From: Spirochaetales bacterium
GTDB taxonomy: Bacteria; Spirochaetota; Spirochaetia; DSM-27196; SLST01
DNA: 15,893 bases
NCBI GenBank assembly: GCA_007130265.1
Contig: SLST01000055.1
Location: 1-15,893, forward strand
Direction: 5' to 3'
Shown here piece after piece: positions 6,416 to 13,744 of this stretch. Under the pieces are notes generated by a model, which made no database searches, was not told the origin of the DNA, and was given only the letters and a program-made list of their open reading frames with translations. Both the position numbers and the translations under genes were made by a program. Position 1 is the stretch's first letter. Each line of letters opens with the position of its first letter.

Positions 6416-7034
6416 CAGCTGATTGCGACCCCGGGGGGACGTAGCGAGCCTTGGTGGGCGAAAAGTCCGCCGTGCTTCACTTTGCCGCCTCGGCGCGAGC
6501 ATTGCGATTCGAGCAGAATTCTGACTGCACCGTCGGTGCTGGCTGGACCCATCCATGCAACGTCTTCGTCAGGCTCTCACGAGCACGACGAACGCCCGGC
6601 ACGAATCTGCTCAATCCTATCGTTAGGTCACGGCTGTTCTCGCCGTAGTGCGATTTCTCGCGTCGGCGTGATGGACGAGACAGACGGCGCCATGGTGCTC
6701 TCAGAGAACCTCGGCCAGGGTAAGGATGCATCTCCGTCGGCAACCACGCGACCGCTGGCGATCAAGACGAACGCGGATCCGCCTCGTCGACCGGGATCGG
6801 CGGCGCCCCCTCCCAACACAACCGCTCGTACCGATCAGGTGAGCGGTTCCTCGAATGACGATCAGGATGACCTCCGTGTCAACTGATGGGTGTCAACGAA
6901 TAGTCGGACAGGTATATCAAGCCCATGTTGCGGAACGGTCCGGTGTTCAGCCCCCAGTCGGTGGACTGAGTGCCAGGCGGTCATCGCGACCCATATTCCC
7001 TCGGCGTGACTCGGCAGGATGCCCGCGTTGATCA
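6416..7034. other. No intact gene (619 bases)
   Basis: A long + frame covers 6251-6886, but its first part is antisense to the transposase remnant and the rest is a low-complexity Pro/Ser/Thr/Asp sequence without a ribosome-binding site. On the minus strand, about 6883-6975 encodes TDWGLNTGPFRNMGLIYLSD and a few more residues before a stop. That looks like the last residues of a real but unidentified protein. The octamer GTGTCAAC occurs twice near 6876-6897. Nothing else is recognisable. Confidence 0.45.
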
Positions 7035-7450
7035 TTGCCTTCTCCGGATCGCGTCGGTCTCTTTCACTTCGCTATTCGGCATGGACCGAAGCCGTTGCCG
7101 GACCCAGTGGTCGAGCGAGTCGAATACCGACCTGTTCTCCCGGACTTTGAAGTAGTCGCCCCATCCTCGCAAGTCTTGGTTGAGGTCTTCAACGATCTGC
7201 TGCGTAGATTTGAGGTTGTTGCGGTGGATCATGTTCCTTACCCGCTCGGCAGCACGTCTGTTCCGTACCAGAACCACGAAGTCGTCGGCCCACCGCGCAT
7301 AGTGCAGTCCTCGGCGTTCCAGCTCTTGGTCCAGTTCGTTGAGCACGATATTGCTGAGCATCGGTGAGAGCGGGGAGCCTTGCGGCGCCCCTAGTCGGTC
7401 TTCTCGAACTGTCGGTTCACGAGCACTCCGGCCTTCAGCCAGCACGTTCT
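7035..7450 (-). pseudogene. Group II intron reverse transcriptase/maturase, internally deleted remnant
   Basis: The minus strand encodes the RT palm motif LGAPQGSPLSPMLSNIVLNE (7391 downward), then the active-site strand RWADDFVVLVRN, with WADD replacing YADD. After RVRNMIHR it jumps directly to the maturase-region signature IVEDLNQDLRGWGDYF and SVFDSLDHWVRQRLR. Intact group II intron proteins have a further segment here with the NEEKS and FLGF motifs, which is missing. The finger domain upstream and the HNH or C-terminal tail downstream are also missing. I saw no domain V/VI RNA structure after it. It is therefore a dead intron relic, not a retron or a DGR reverse transcriptase. Confidence 0.8.
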
Positions 7451-7490
7451 GTTCTTTCCTCATCTCTACGTTAGACAGCTCGCGTCCCAT

Positions 7491-8253
7491 CTGCGATTAC
7501 CGGGTTGTAGTCGGCTTCGCGAGCGGTCGGCGGACCGGGCCTCTATGTGACCTTCACGGGTTCGCCGCGTCGGTGTCCTGGTCGTCCAGGAACTCGAGAT
7601 TCTTCTGATGCCGTTTACCTTTTCCAGGTCCATCTCTTCACTACGCTATTTCGATTCACTGATGTCGCTGTTCTTCGTCTCTCGTCGGCATCTTCCCACT
7701 CTCCGGCGGTGACTTCCCCTCCGGGAGCCCCGGCCCAAGGTGGTGCTGTACTGCCTGCGGCTTCGGCTTCAGGATGTGTGTTGACCGTCATGGATGGCGG
7801 GGTCTCCACTCCCGTCGCGCTTCCTGAGCTACTCTTCTCCGGGTCGGTGAGGTTTTCTCTTCCACGCCGTTACCGGTGCTTCGCGGACCTCACGCCCTGC
7901 CGCAGCGGGTTCTCGCGCCTGCGCTTCTGACGACCTACGCGCCCGCGACTCGGATAGCCACTGAATCCTCCATACCGCTGCGTTCCGACCAGGTGCAGTG
8001 TGTCCGGCATCGAAACACATTTGGCCGAATCGTCTTGATAGACACAGAATGCCGATCGCTGCAGCGTTACCTCTCCCTGATGCTCGGCGGCTCGATGAAC
8101 CGCCACGAGGTTCCGCCCGGGCACTCGCCGAAACCGGTCTTGATCCGGCAATCGTATCCGTCCTGTGAAACGAGCAGGGAGGCGCAGCGTGAGGAGCGAG
8201 TAGATCGGCGGAATCCGTCCGGCGGAGCTGTGCGACGCCCGATCGGTCAGTTC
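7491..8253. other. No recognised gene (763 bases); possible intron leader debris
   Basis: This tract lies upstream of the RT remnant on its strand and downstream of the histidine kinase. A minus-strand ATG near 7809 begins MTVNTHPEAEAAG, vaguely like the leader of some group II intron proteins, but it ends after 64 codons without joining the RT frame. Other open frames (for example 7870-8151 minus) are Arg/Ser-rich and unrecognised. It may contain decayed intron RNA domains, but I could not identify the 5' GTGCG boundary. No terminator hairpin with a T-run follows the kinase stop. Confidence 0.4.
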
Positions 8254-9705
8254 TCATTCGACCGGCAGTCCTACGTCGAGCGTTGTGCCGCTGCCCGGGG
8301 CAGAGACAACGTTCACCTTGCCGTCATGCATTCGAACGATCCCGTCCACGGCAGCCAGACCCAGCCCGCGGCCGAGAAATCTGGTGCTGAAGAACGGTTC
8401 AAACATGTTCGCCCTGGTTTCGTCGTCCATGCCCTCGCCGTCATCGCGCACGAGAAGCCGCCAGGTTCGGCGGGACGGCGGGTTCGTTGCCGCAACTTCG
8501 ATAGTGGTGTGAACGCGAATCGTACCGGCGGTCCCGATCGCTTCGGCGGCATTTTGCAGCAGGTGAAAGAGCATCGTCTCGATCTGGGCGCGGTCGGTCC
8601 GGATCAGCGCGGGATCATCGGCGATCGTCGATTCCAGCGTCACGTTGTCGGGGATTTCCCAGTCTGCAAGAAACTCACGCACGATGGCGTTCAAGTTCTG
8701 TTGGTTGGACCGGTGAATTTGATCCTGCGTGTAGTACATCATACGTTCGGCGATCGAAGCGGCTCGTTGAGCGGCAACCTTGATACTGTCAATGGCCGCT
8801 CCGCTATCCGGCGGCAAGGCGCCGCGGGGATTCTCCAGGCGGTACGCATTTCCCAAGACAATGGTCATCAGGTTGTTGATGCTGTGCGACATGCCTGCGG
8901 TGATGCGTCGCGAAGCCTGCATCAGCGTTGCCGACAATATCATCTGCTTGCGTTGTTCCCAGACTGTCAGATCGTGCAGGCTGATCACTCGCGCCACGAT
9001 CTCGCCGTGCGTTCCACTCACCGGAGCAATGACGCCGGAGACCGGTATAGAGTGGCCCGTTGAGACGGATGAGAGCACCGCGTCTTCAAAGGAGTTGACG
9101 CTGTCAACGGAGTCGATCGCGGCAAGCAGGTCCTCCCCTTCAGCCGTCAGCCGGATTGTGTTTGCCAGCGGGGTTCCATGCAGCCGGTCTACCGGGATGC
9201 CCAACGCCCTTTCGAGTGTTCCGTTCGCGAAGTTGACGATGCCGTCGGGATCGACTTCAATCACCGCGACCTCGATCGACTCGAGGATCGACTCGAGGCG
9301 GCTGCGCTGTTCGACGAGTGTCTCATTCTGCTGAGCTACGCGGCGATGCAGATTGCTCAGCTCACTGTTGATGCGGGTGAGCACGTTCTGCGAGTGGAAG
9401 GCAGAACTGCCCGCGGCAAGAACAAGCAACGAATCGCCCAAGTCCACACCCGAGAAGGCGAGCGTATCTATGCTCTCCCGGGTTGCGACGTTGATCTGCC
9501 AGTCGAACGCCGTGCCGCGATCCACGATCTCTCGCAGGAAGAAGCCGGCTTTCGCGACGCTACCGGCATCTACCAGGGCCGAAAGAGGCGTACCAGTCTC
9601 TGGTTGTACGGCACCGCTGAGAGACCAACGAAGTACTGACTGAATGGTACCTGATCGCTCACACCGGAGACACAGCGCGGCAAGTGGTTGCGTGTCACTC
9701 TTCAT
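8254..9705 (-). CDS. Soluble PAS-domain sensor histidine kinase
   Basis: From ATG 9705 the protein has 483 residues and no transmembrane segment, so it senses in the cytoplasm. Residues about 10-100 look like a PAS-type domain (RSGTIQSVLRWSL, FDWQINVA). A coiled coil (105-145) follows, and then a second PAS domain (about 137-250, DPDGIVNFANGTLERALG). The phospho-acceptor region has H274 in GMSHSINNL. The ATPase domain has the N-box QNAAEA (384-389), G1 DDGEGMD (421-427), F-box FEPFFST (435-441), G2 GRGLGLAAV (445-453) and G3 GSGTTLD (471-477). All are intact, so it should be active. Its ATG overlaps the stop of the cobalamin-binding gene by 11 bases, which implies coupled translation. No response regulator is present in the window. 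An upstream start would bury this overlap and add Arg-rich residues. Confidence 0.92.
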   Translation of the reverse strand: MKSDTQPLAALCLRCERSGTIQSVLRWSLSGAVQPETGTPLSALVDAGSVAKAGFFLREIVDRGTAFDWQINVATRESIDTLAFSGVDLGDSLLVLAAGSSAFHSQNVLTRINSELSNLHRRVAQQNETLVEQRSRLESILESIEVAVIEVDPDGIVNFANGTLERALGIPVDRLHGTPLANTIRLTAEGEDLLAAIDSVDSVNSFEDAVLSSVSTGHSIPVSGVIAPVSGTHGEIVARVISLHDLTVWEQRKQMILSATLMQASRRITAGMSHSINNLMTIVLGNAYRLENPRGALPPDSGAAIDSIKVAAQRAASIAERMMYYTQDQIHRSNQQNLNAIVREFLADWEIPDNVTLESTIADDPALIRTDRAQIETMLFHLLQNAAEAIGTAGTIRVHTTIEVAATNPPSRRTWRLLVRDDGEGMDDETRANMFEPFFSTRFLGRGLGLAAVDGIVRMHDGKVNVVSAPGSGTTLDVGLPVE

Positions 9706-10363
9706 CGACAACTCGCACGAGCCGTTGCGCCAGAGTGACGGCCTCTTCGGCGTCCGGCGCCCAGCCGTGCGCCCCGATAGCGGTGGAAAGGTCGGGCGAC
9801 GCGTTGAACGCCTGTCCGCCCACAAGGACAACAATCGGATCGTCCCCGACATCCGCCGCCAGGTTCGCAATCACGCTCCGGGCTGTATCTACATGTGGGT
9901 ACATCGTGGCAGATATCGCGGCAACATCTGCCTTCAGATCCCTGACCGCTTCGCGGATCGCCTTCGCGGTTTTGTTCCCGCCAAGGTAGTGCGTGTCCCA
10001 ACCGGCAAGGGCGAAGAATTCCGTAACGATCCGGGCTCCAATATCGTGGAGCTCATCATCCACGCAAGCCGTAACCAATCTGCCGCCGGTAACGGGGGAG
10101 CGCGGGAAGCGGCTGTACAAGCGCGCGATGAGAAGCTGAGCGACACCAGACCCGAAGTGCTCCTGCGCGACCGTGATCAGATTCCGTTCCCACAGGCGTC
10201 CGAGTTCGTACTGAGCCGGTTGTATCACAGACAATAGCGCTTCCTGCACCGGCATGCCCTCATCGACGGATTGTACGACGAGATCGATCGCCGCATCGCT
10301 GTCGTGTTCGAGTACCGCGTCGAGGTACAACCGAGCCAATCCGGATGGGGGTTTCATCTCCAT
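9695..10363 (-). CDS. Stand-alone cobalamin-binding protein, CarH-type sensory domain
   Basis: A 222-residue soluble protein with a helical cap (about 8-85) and a Rossmann-like B12-binding domain (about 95-222). The cap carries W58 and E68-H69, exactly the W-x9-EH signature of CarH-type photoreceptors, whose Trp covers the upper face of adenosylcobalamin. The B12 loop reads ELHDIG (104-109), so H106 is the likely lower axial ligand. SATMYPHV (151-158) and VVLVGGQAF (178-186) complete the fold. It has no DNA-binding domain, unlike CarH or LitR. ATG 10363 is preceded by AGAGGT at good spacing; ATG 10357 is possible. The heme-oxygenase-like gene ends 16 bases upstream and the kinase gene overlaps downstream. 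I infer a partner-dependent B12 light or redox sensor feeding the kinase. Corrinoid methyltransfer is less likely. Confidence 0.87.
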   Translation of the reverse strand: MEMKPPSGLARLYLDAVLEHDSDAAIDLVVQSVDEGMPVQEALLSVIQPAQYELGRLWERNLITVAQEHFGSGVAQLLIARLYSRFPRSPVTGGRLVTACVDDELHDIGARIVTEFFALAGWDTHYLGGNKTAKAIREAVRDLKADVAAISATMYPHVDTARSVIANLAADVGDDPIVVLVGGQAFNASPDLSTAIGAHGWAPDAEEAVTLAQRLVRVVDEE

Positions 10364-10379
10364 TCGATACCTCTGTGGC

Positions 10380-11657
10380 CTACGACGTCTGAAACACTCG
10401 AACAGTATCCAGAACCGAGTCGACCCACGTGTCGCTCGAGCGGTTCCTGTCCGCGAGGCATCCGACAACGGCGTCGACCGCGTCTTCGACACCCAGATCA
10501 CGGTCGACCACCGCCGACGCGATCAGCTCAGCCGTTTCGCGACAGCGCATGTCCCCCCGTGGATCACCTGAGCCTGGGCCGAGGGATCGGTACAGAACGG
10601 ATTGCTGCTGCATCCGTAATTCAGGCGGGACTCGTTCGTCCACCGAGCGGTAGATGCGCTCGGCCGCGCCGGACAACAGCGGCAGGTACGCTCGATCGTA
10701 GGCGGTGCTACTCAACTCGTCGGCAAGCAATTGCAGGTGCCTCGCGACAAGGATGTGGGGAACACCGCGCGAGGAGAGAACGGTGCGCAGCCAGTCGAGC
10801 TGCCCGGCCATCGAAGCCTCGCCGAGTTCCGGAAGCGTCACAAGCCACCCGCCGTCGGCGTCCGTGAAACGACGTCCGCGGTCACCGTAGCGATAAAGGA
10901 TGTACGGGTAGTCGGTGAGCACGCGATCGGTGGTGTGCAGCACGACGCGCAATACTGCGGGATCCTGCGGCACCGGGTGGTCTCCGGAATCCGGACTGAG
11001 CGTCGTCGCAGTATAGCGAAGAGCGGAGTGATCGACCGGGTGCGATGCGAGAAACGCATCGTGAACACATTGGAGTACAAGCTTCGCCGTTTCGATGGCG
11101 GCCTCAATCCCGGACTCGTCGATCTCCGATGAATCGATGCGATGGGACGTCTCCTGCCATTCTCGTGTTCCTTCGCCCCCGTGCCGAGTGAAATAGCTCG
11201 CGCCACGTGAGCTGTTCACGCCACAGTTCGAGTTCAGTCTGGATCGGATCACCGCTGCTCCCTTGCTCGACCCGTAGAGTACGTAGATAGCGCCTACCAG
11301 AGCGACCGGGTTGTCCACGGAGAGCCTGCGGAGTTCGGCTGCGGTGTCGAGCGCGGTCCTGATCGCCGCGGGGGCGTCCGGTATGAGACGCATGCGGAAG
11401 TAATCCAGGTCTTGAGCGAGCTCACGGCTCCGTCTCAGCTCATCTTTCCAGACGTTTTTTGTGACCGGGTGGAAAACGCCGACCAACGCCGATTCGAGTG
11501 TCCCGTGAAGAACGGCGAGAACTCGCAGGTACCCGACGTACGGCTCGATCCCGATCGTACCGTTCATCACTGCGGCAGCGTACTCAGTGGATTCGAGTCG
11601 GGAGTGAATATCGCGCGTGGCATTTCGGAGTCTGTCCGTATTTGTCTGAGATCGCAT
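10380..11657 (-). CDS. Heme-oxygenase-like protein with extra C-terminal domain
   Basis: From ATG 11657 the product has 425 residues. The N-terminal ~190 residues match biliverdin-producing heme oxygenase: LRNATRDIHSRLE (10-22) with H18 as the likely proximal heme ligand, and the distal-helix motif AIYVLYGSSKGAAVI (123-137). There, G129 and G133 fit the flexible Gly helix over the heme. Residues about 200-425 form a second, mostly helical domain. It includes YPYILYRYGDRGRRF (250-264), LDWLRTVLSSRGVPHILVAR (287-306) and a helical tail, and I cannot name it. Heme oxygenases open heme to biliverdin, CO and iron, and often supply bilin to bacteriophytochromes. None is in the window. ATG 11657 is chosen because it follows AGGAG and lies about 40 bases after an extended -10. 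It heads a three-gene run. Confidence 0.82.
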   Translation of the reverse strand: MRSQTNTDRLRNATRDIHSRLESTEYAAAVMNGTIGIEPYVGYLRVLAVLHGTLESALVGVFHPVTKNVWKDELRRSRELAQDLDYFRMRLIPDAPAAIRTALDTAAELRRLSVDNPVALVGAIYVLYGSSKGAAVIRSRLNSNCGVNSSRGASYFTRHGGEGTREWQETSHRIDSSEIDESGIEAAIETAKLVLQCVHDAFLASHPVDHSALRYTATTLSPDSGDHPVPQDPAVLRVVLHTTDRVLTDYPYILYRYGDRGRRFTDADGGWLVTLPELGEASMAGQLDWLRTVLSSRGVPHILVARHLQLLADELSSTAYDRAYLPLLSGAAERIYRSVDERVPPELRMQQQSVLYRSLGPGSGDPRGDMRCRETAELIASAVVDRDLGVEDAVDAVVGCLADRNRSSDTWVDSVLDTVRVFQTS

Positions 11658-11697
11658 CTGGGTAGACCGCTCCTGTGGGTACCAACTTGCTGATGAG

Positions 11698-11706
11698 AGT
11701 ATACCA
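11698..11706 (-). promoter_or_regulatory. Extended -10 promoter for the heme-oxygenase/B12/kinase operon
   Basis: The minus strand reads TGGTATACT, a TGn extension joined to a five-of-six match to TATAAT. Transcription would start near 11690, giving a leader of about 33 bases before ATG 11657. There is no good -35 hexamer, as expected for an extended -10 site. It partly overlaps the in-frame ATG at 11726 region, which argues against that longer start. Confidence 0.45.
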
Positions 11707-11786
11707 TGTTGCTCCTCATACGGCACCGGCGCGATGACGCTTCCGTGCCTGGCCGTGCAGAGTGGTCACACCAGCTGGAGGATCCC

Positions 11787-12354
11787 ATGCCCGTGTCGTA
11801 CCTGAATCGGCGGAGCGCCGAGCTCCAATCCTATCTACCGGAGCTCACCCGCCGTACCGATTTCGACTCCTTCTGGGAGGAGATGCTCGAGCGCTTCCGC
11901 TCGGTCCCGCTCACGCCGGCGCTTGACACGGTCGACTATCCGAATCGCCGGCTGCGGGTACTCGACGTCGCGGACGACTGCTTCGACAGCACGCGCATCC
12001 ACCGCTCGCTGATCAGATCGGTCGCGGCGGCGTTGTTCGTCGACCTTCCCGGGCGGCTGCGTGCCTGGTCCACTACCACGGCTTCGGCGGCTCGCGTGGG
12101 CGGCCCGCCGACGTCGCCGCGTGAACGCAGCTGGGCATGGCGATGCCTTCGGTCGACGTGCGTGACCTGCGTGGGTCGACCGGCAGCGCATCGTGATCAG
12201 TGGGCACAGCCGGGGCGGCGGCATCGCGAGCACCGCGGCAAGTTCGCCCGCGCCCTCGAGACGCTGAGCCACTTTGACACGATGAACATTGCCGACCGGG
12301 TGTTGGGGGCGTGGAGCGGGTCGCCGGCGAGCTACGAGGGGATGAGGAGTGACA
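11787..12354 (+). pseudogene. Acetyl xylan esterase / cephalosporin-C deacetylase family, broken
   Basis: ATG 11787 has a good GGAGGATCCC in front and opens with AELQSYLPELTRRTDFDSFW and LDTVDYPNRRLRVLDV, the typical N-terminus of the AXE1 family. After a frame change near 12060 the next frame gives CLVHYHGFGGSRGRPADVAA, then TGA (12122-12124) where the family has Trp, then TQLGMAMPSVDVRDLRG. Another frame carries the nucleophile elbow RIVISGHSRGGG (about 12188-12223), and a third gives ETLSHFDTMNIADRV (about 12258-12302). The end with the catalytic Asp and His is gone, and parts between motifs are deleted. The enzyme family removes acetyl groups from xylan or related sugars; this copy cannot. 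It is divergent from the heme-oxygenase operon. Confidence 0.8.
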
Positions 12355-12600
12355 ATGAGTAAGTCTGGCGCCACCGTGAACGTGAAGGGTACGTCCGTGA
12401 CGGTTGTGGTTCATGAGGAACAGGACCACATTCCCTCTACCGATATCGCCAAACACAAGAGCCTGACCGCTCCGACCGTGTGATTCAGGACTGAATGAGG
12501 AGCCGAGATACTATCGAGTTTCTAGGGGTCTGGGAAGAACTGAACAGCCCGAGTTTCAGACCCCTCAGATTGACGGGGTCGATGTCCAGACCTCCACGTT
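12355..12600 (+). pseudogene. KilA-N domain gene, broken
   Basis: ATG 12355 has a strong GAGGAGTGACA before it and encodes VNVKGTSVTVVVHEEQDHI and STDIAKHKS, the start of KilA-N domain proteins (a phage and virulence-associated DNA-binding-type domain). This frame stops at 12481-12483 after 42 codons. The adjacent frame carries the continuation DRVIQD, then TGA (12492-12494) where the family has Trp, then MRSRDTIEFLGVWEELNSPS. Homology fades near 12570. The lesions are therefore a frameshift, a nonsense codon and loss of the C-terminal half. The 42-codon peptide could still be translated. It lies directly after the broken esterase. Confidence 0.75.
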
Positions 12601-13104
12601 TCGCCCTCGTCGAAGAGCTGACGACCGCTGTTCTTCGTTACGAGGCTCATGAGGGTCCACTTTTGGTTACGACTCACGTGACTGCTCACCGTGGCACTTG
12701 GTGCACGTCGTTACCTTCGCACACCCCACGGCTGCCTTCGGCCTGAACGGACAGTTGGCCGCTTGGCTCGTTCATCCAATGGAACCTCCTACACATCATG
12801 ACACGTCGACGACGAGGGAGCGCGCGAAGGCTGACAAGGGACGAGTTGAGATCCGGGCCCTTGACACCGTGCGGGCATTCTCATCACAGCCAAACTGTCG
12901 ATCACCTGTGATTCTTGGCGCGCAGAGTCCCATCTCGGCGAAAGCGGATCTCACCGAGATTGTGAGGCGTGTGGCTATACGCGCGAAAGGCCTGTGAGGC
13001 AGGCTCGACGATCGTTTCGATCACGACGACCGGTAGTGCCCAAGACAGCGTGACATGTCGGCGCAGAAAAGGTTCGACCCGTCGGCTGCGTCGATGGGAT
13101 TAGA
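12601..13104. other. No recognised gene (504 bases)
   Basis: Several frames are open on the + strand (for example to 12997), but none has a ribosome-binding site or a recognisable motif. An inverted pair TCTCGG/CCGAGA lies near 12931-12957. No tRNA, terminator or transposon end was seen. Confidence 0.5.
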
Positions 13105-13316
13105 GGCTACCTGAGGGAGCCTCGCTGGCGGCCTCGCATCGCTACTCCGACCACGAGCACGCAGAGGTAGAGAAAGGCGGAAGCGGCCACTCAGCGAGCC
13201 GTGCGGTCTTCCAGGAAGCGGGGGTACTCCCCTACCTGGAGGGGTGACTCCACAGCCGCGGTGCGCGGGAGCACCATCCGTTTGAGCTCCTCGGTTGAGC
13301 CGAGGATCGTGGAGTC
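13105..13316 (-). pseudogene. Unidentified membrane-protein tail remnant
   Basis: The minus strand encodes ILGSTEELKRMVLPRTAAVE, SPLQVGEYPRFLEDRTAR, then TGA (13193-13191), then VAASAFLYLCVLVVGVAMRG and a stop. The last segment is a clear hydrophobic helix followed by Arg residues. Reading through the TGA as Trp would give one continuous plausible C-terminus. No family is recognised and no start signal is visible, so this is a tentative relic. Confidence 0.3.
13288..13306 (+). repeat. Perfect 7-bp hairpin
   Basis: TCCTCGG (13288-13294) and CCGAGGA (13300-13306) enclose the loop TTGAG. No T-run follows on either strand, so it is not an obvious intrinsic terminator. Confidence 0.4.
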
Positions 13317-13744
13317 ACGGGGATGACGGTTTCCCACGTGGTCTTGAGGTACACGTTAACGTGAGCGATCACGGCTGCTGGCGGGCGGGTTCGTTTCGTC
13401 GGAAGTCGGCCTTCCCGTTGGGTCCGAATCGATGGGGCACGCCGTATCGGGTCGCGAGGGGTGGCGGTGTCGCTGGTGCCCGAAGGCGTACCGATCCATC
13501 GATAGCTGCAGCGAGATCAAGGGCGCTGCTAACCTCGGCGAAAGCGCCGTCTGCACTTGGGACGAGGAACGGATCTGACACAACGTCAGCTGCCTACCTC
13601 GGTACCGCGCAGTCGGGACTCGCGGCTTTGGATTCTGCGGTTGGTACCCGAATCCCCGCGATCCGGGATCGGGAACGGTGTGTGCGGTACAACGAGGTTG
13701 CCACAATGGCTCGCTTTGTCAGAGGTATGACTTCATCACCGACC
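13317..13744. other. No recognised gene (428 bases)
   Basis: Downstream of the ATPase gene. A minus-strand frame (13369-13581, beginning MSDPFLVPSADGAFAEVSSA) is open but unrecognised and lacks a ribosome-binding site. Other frames are Arg/Ser/Pro-rich shadows. No terminator with a T-run follows the ATPase stop. Confidence 0.45.

Noticed and set aside
6251..6886. A 211-codon + frame as a gene
   Set aside because: The first third is antisense to clear transposase sequence, there is no ribosome-binding site, and the remainder is low-complexity.
7035..7450. Reverse transcriptase as a retron or diversity-generating retroelement
   Set aside because: The LNxxLRGWGDYF maturase-type signature identifies a group II intron protein. 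No template/variable repeat pair or msr/msd-like inverted repeats were seen next to it.
7876..9063. A 395-codon + frame
   Set aside because: Most of it is the complement of the histidine kinase gene, whose motifs are all present on the minus strand.
12122..12494. Genome-wide UGA-to-Trp recoding
   Set aside because: Well-supported genes in the window, including ppk2, baeRF, hpf and the kinase, end in TGA at family-typical lengths, and the affected genes also carry frameshifts and deletions.
13065..13075. GGTTCGACCC-like stretch as a tRNA T-arm
   Set aside because: The flanking bases do not form a T-stem, and no acceptor or anticodon arm could be built around it.
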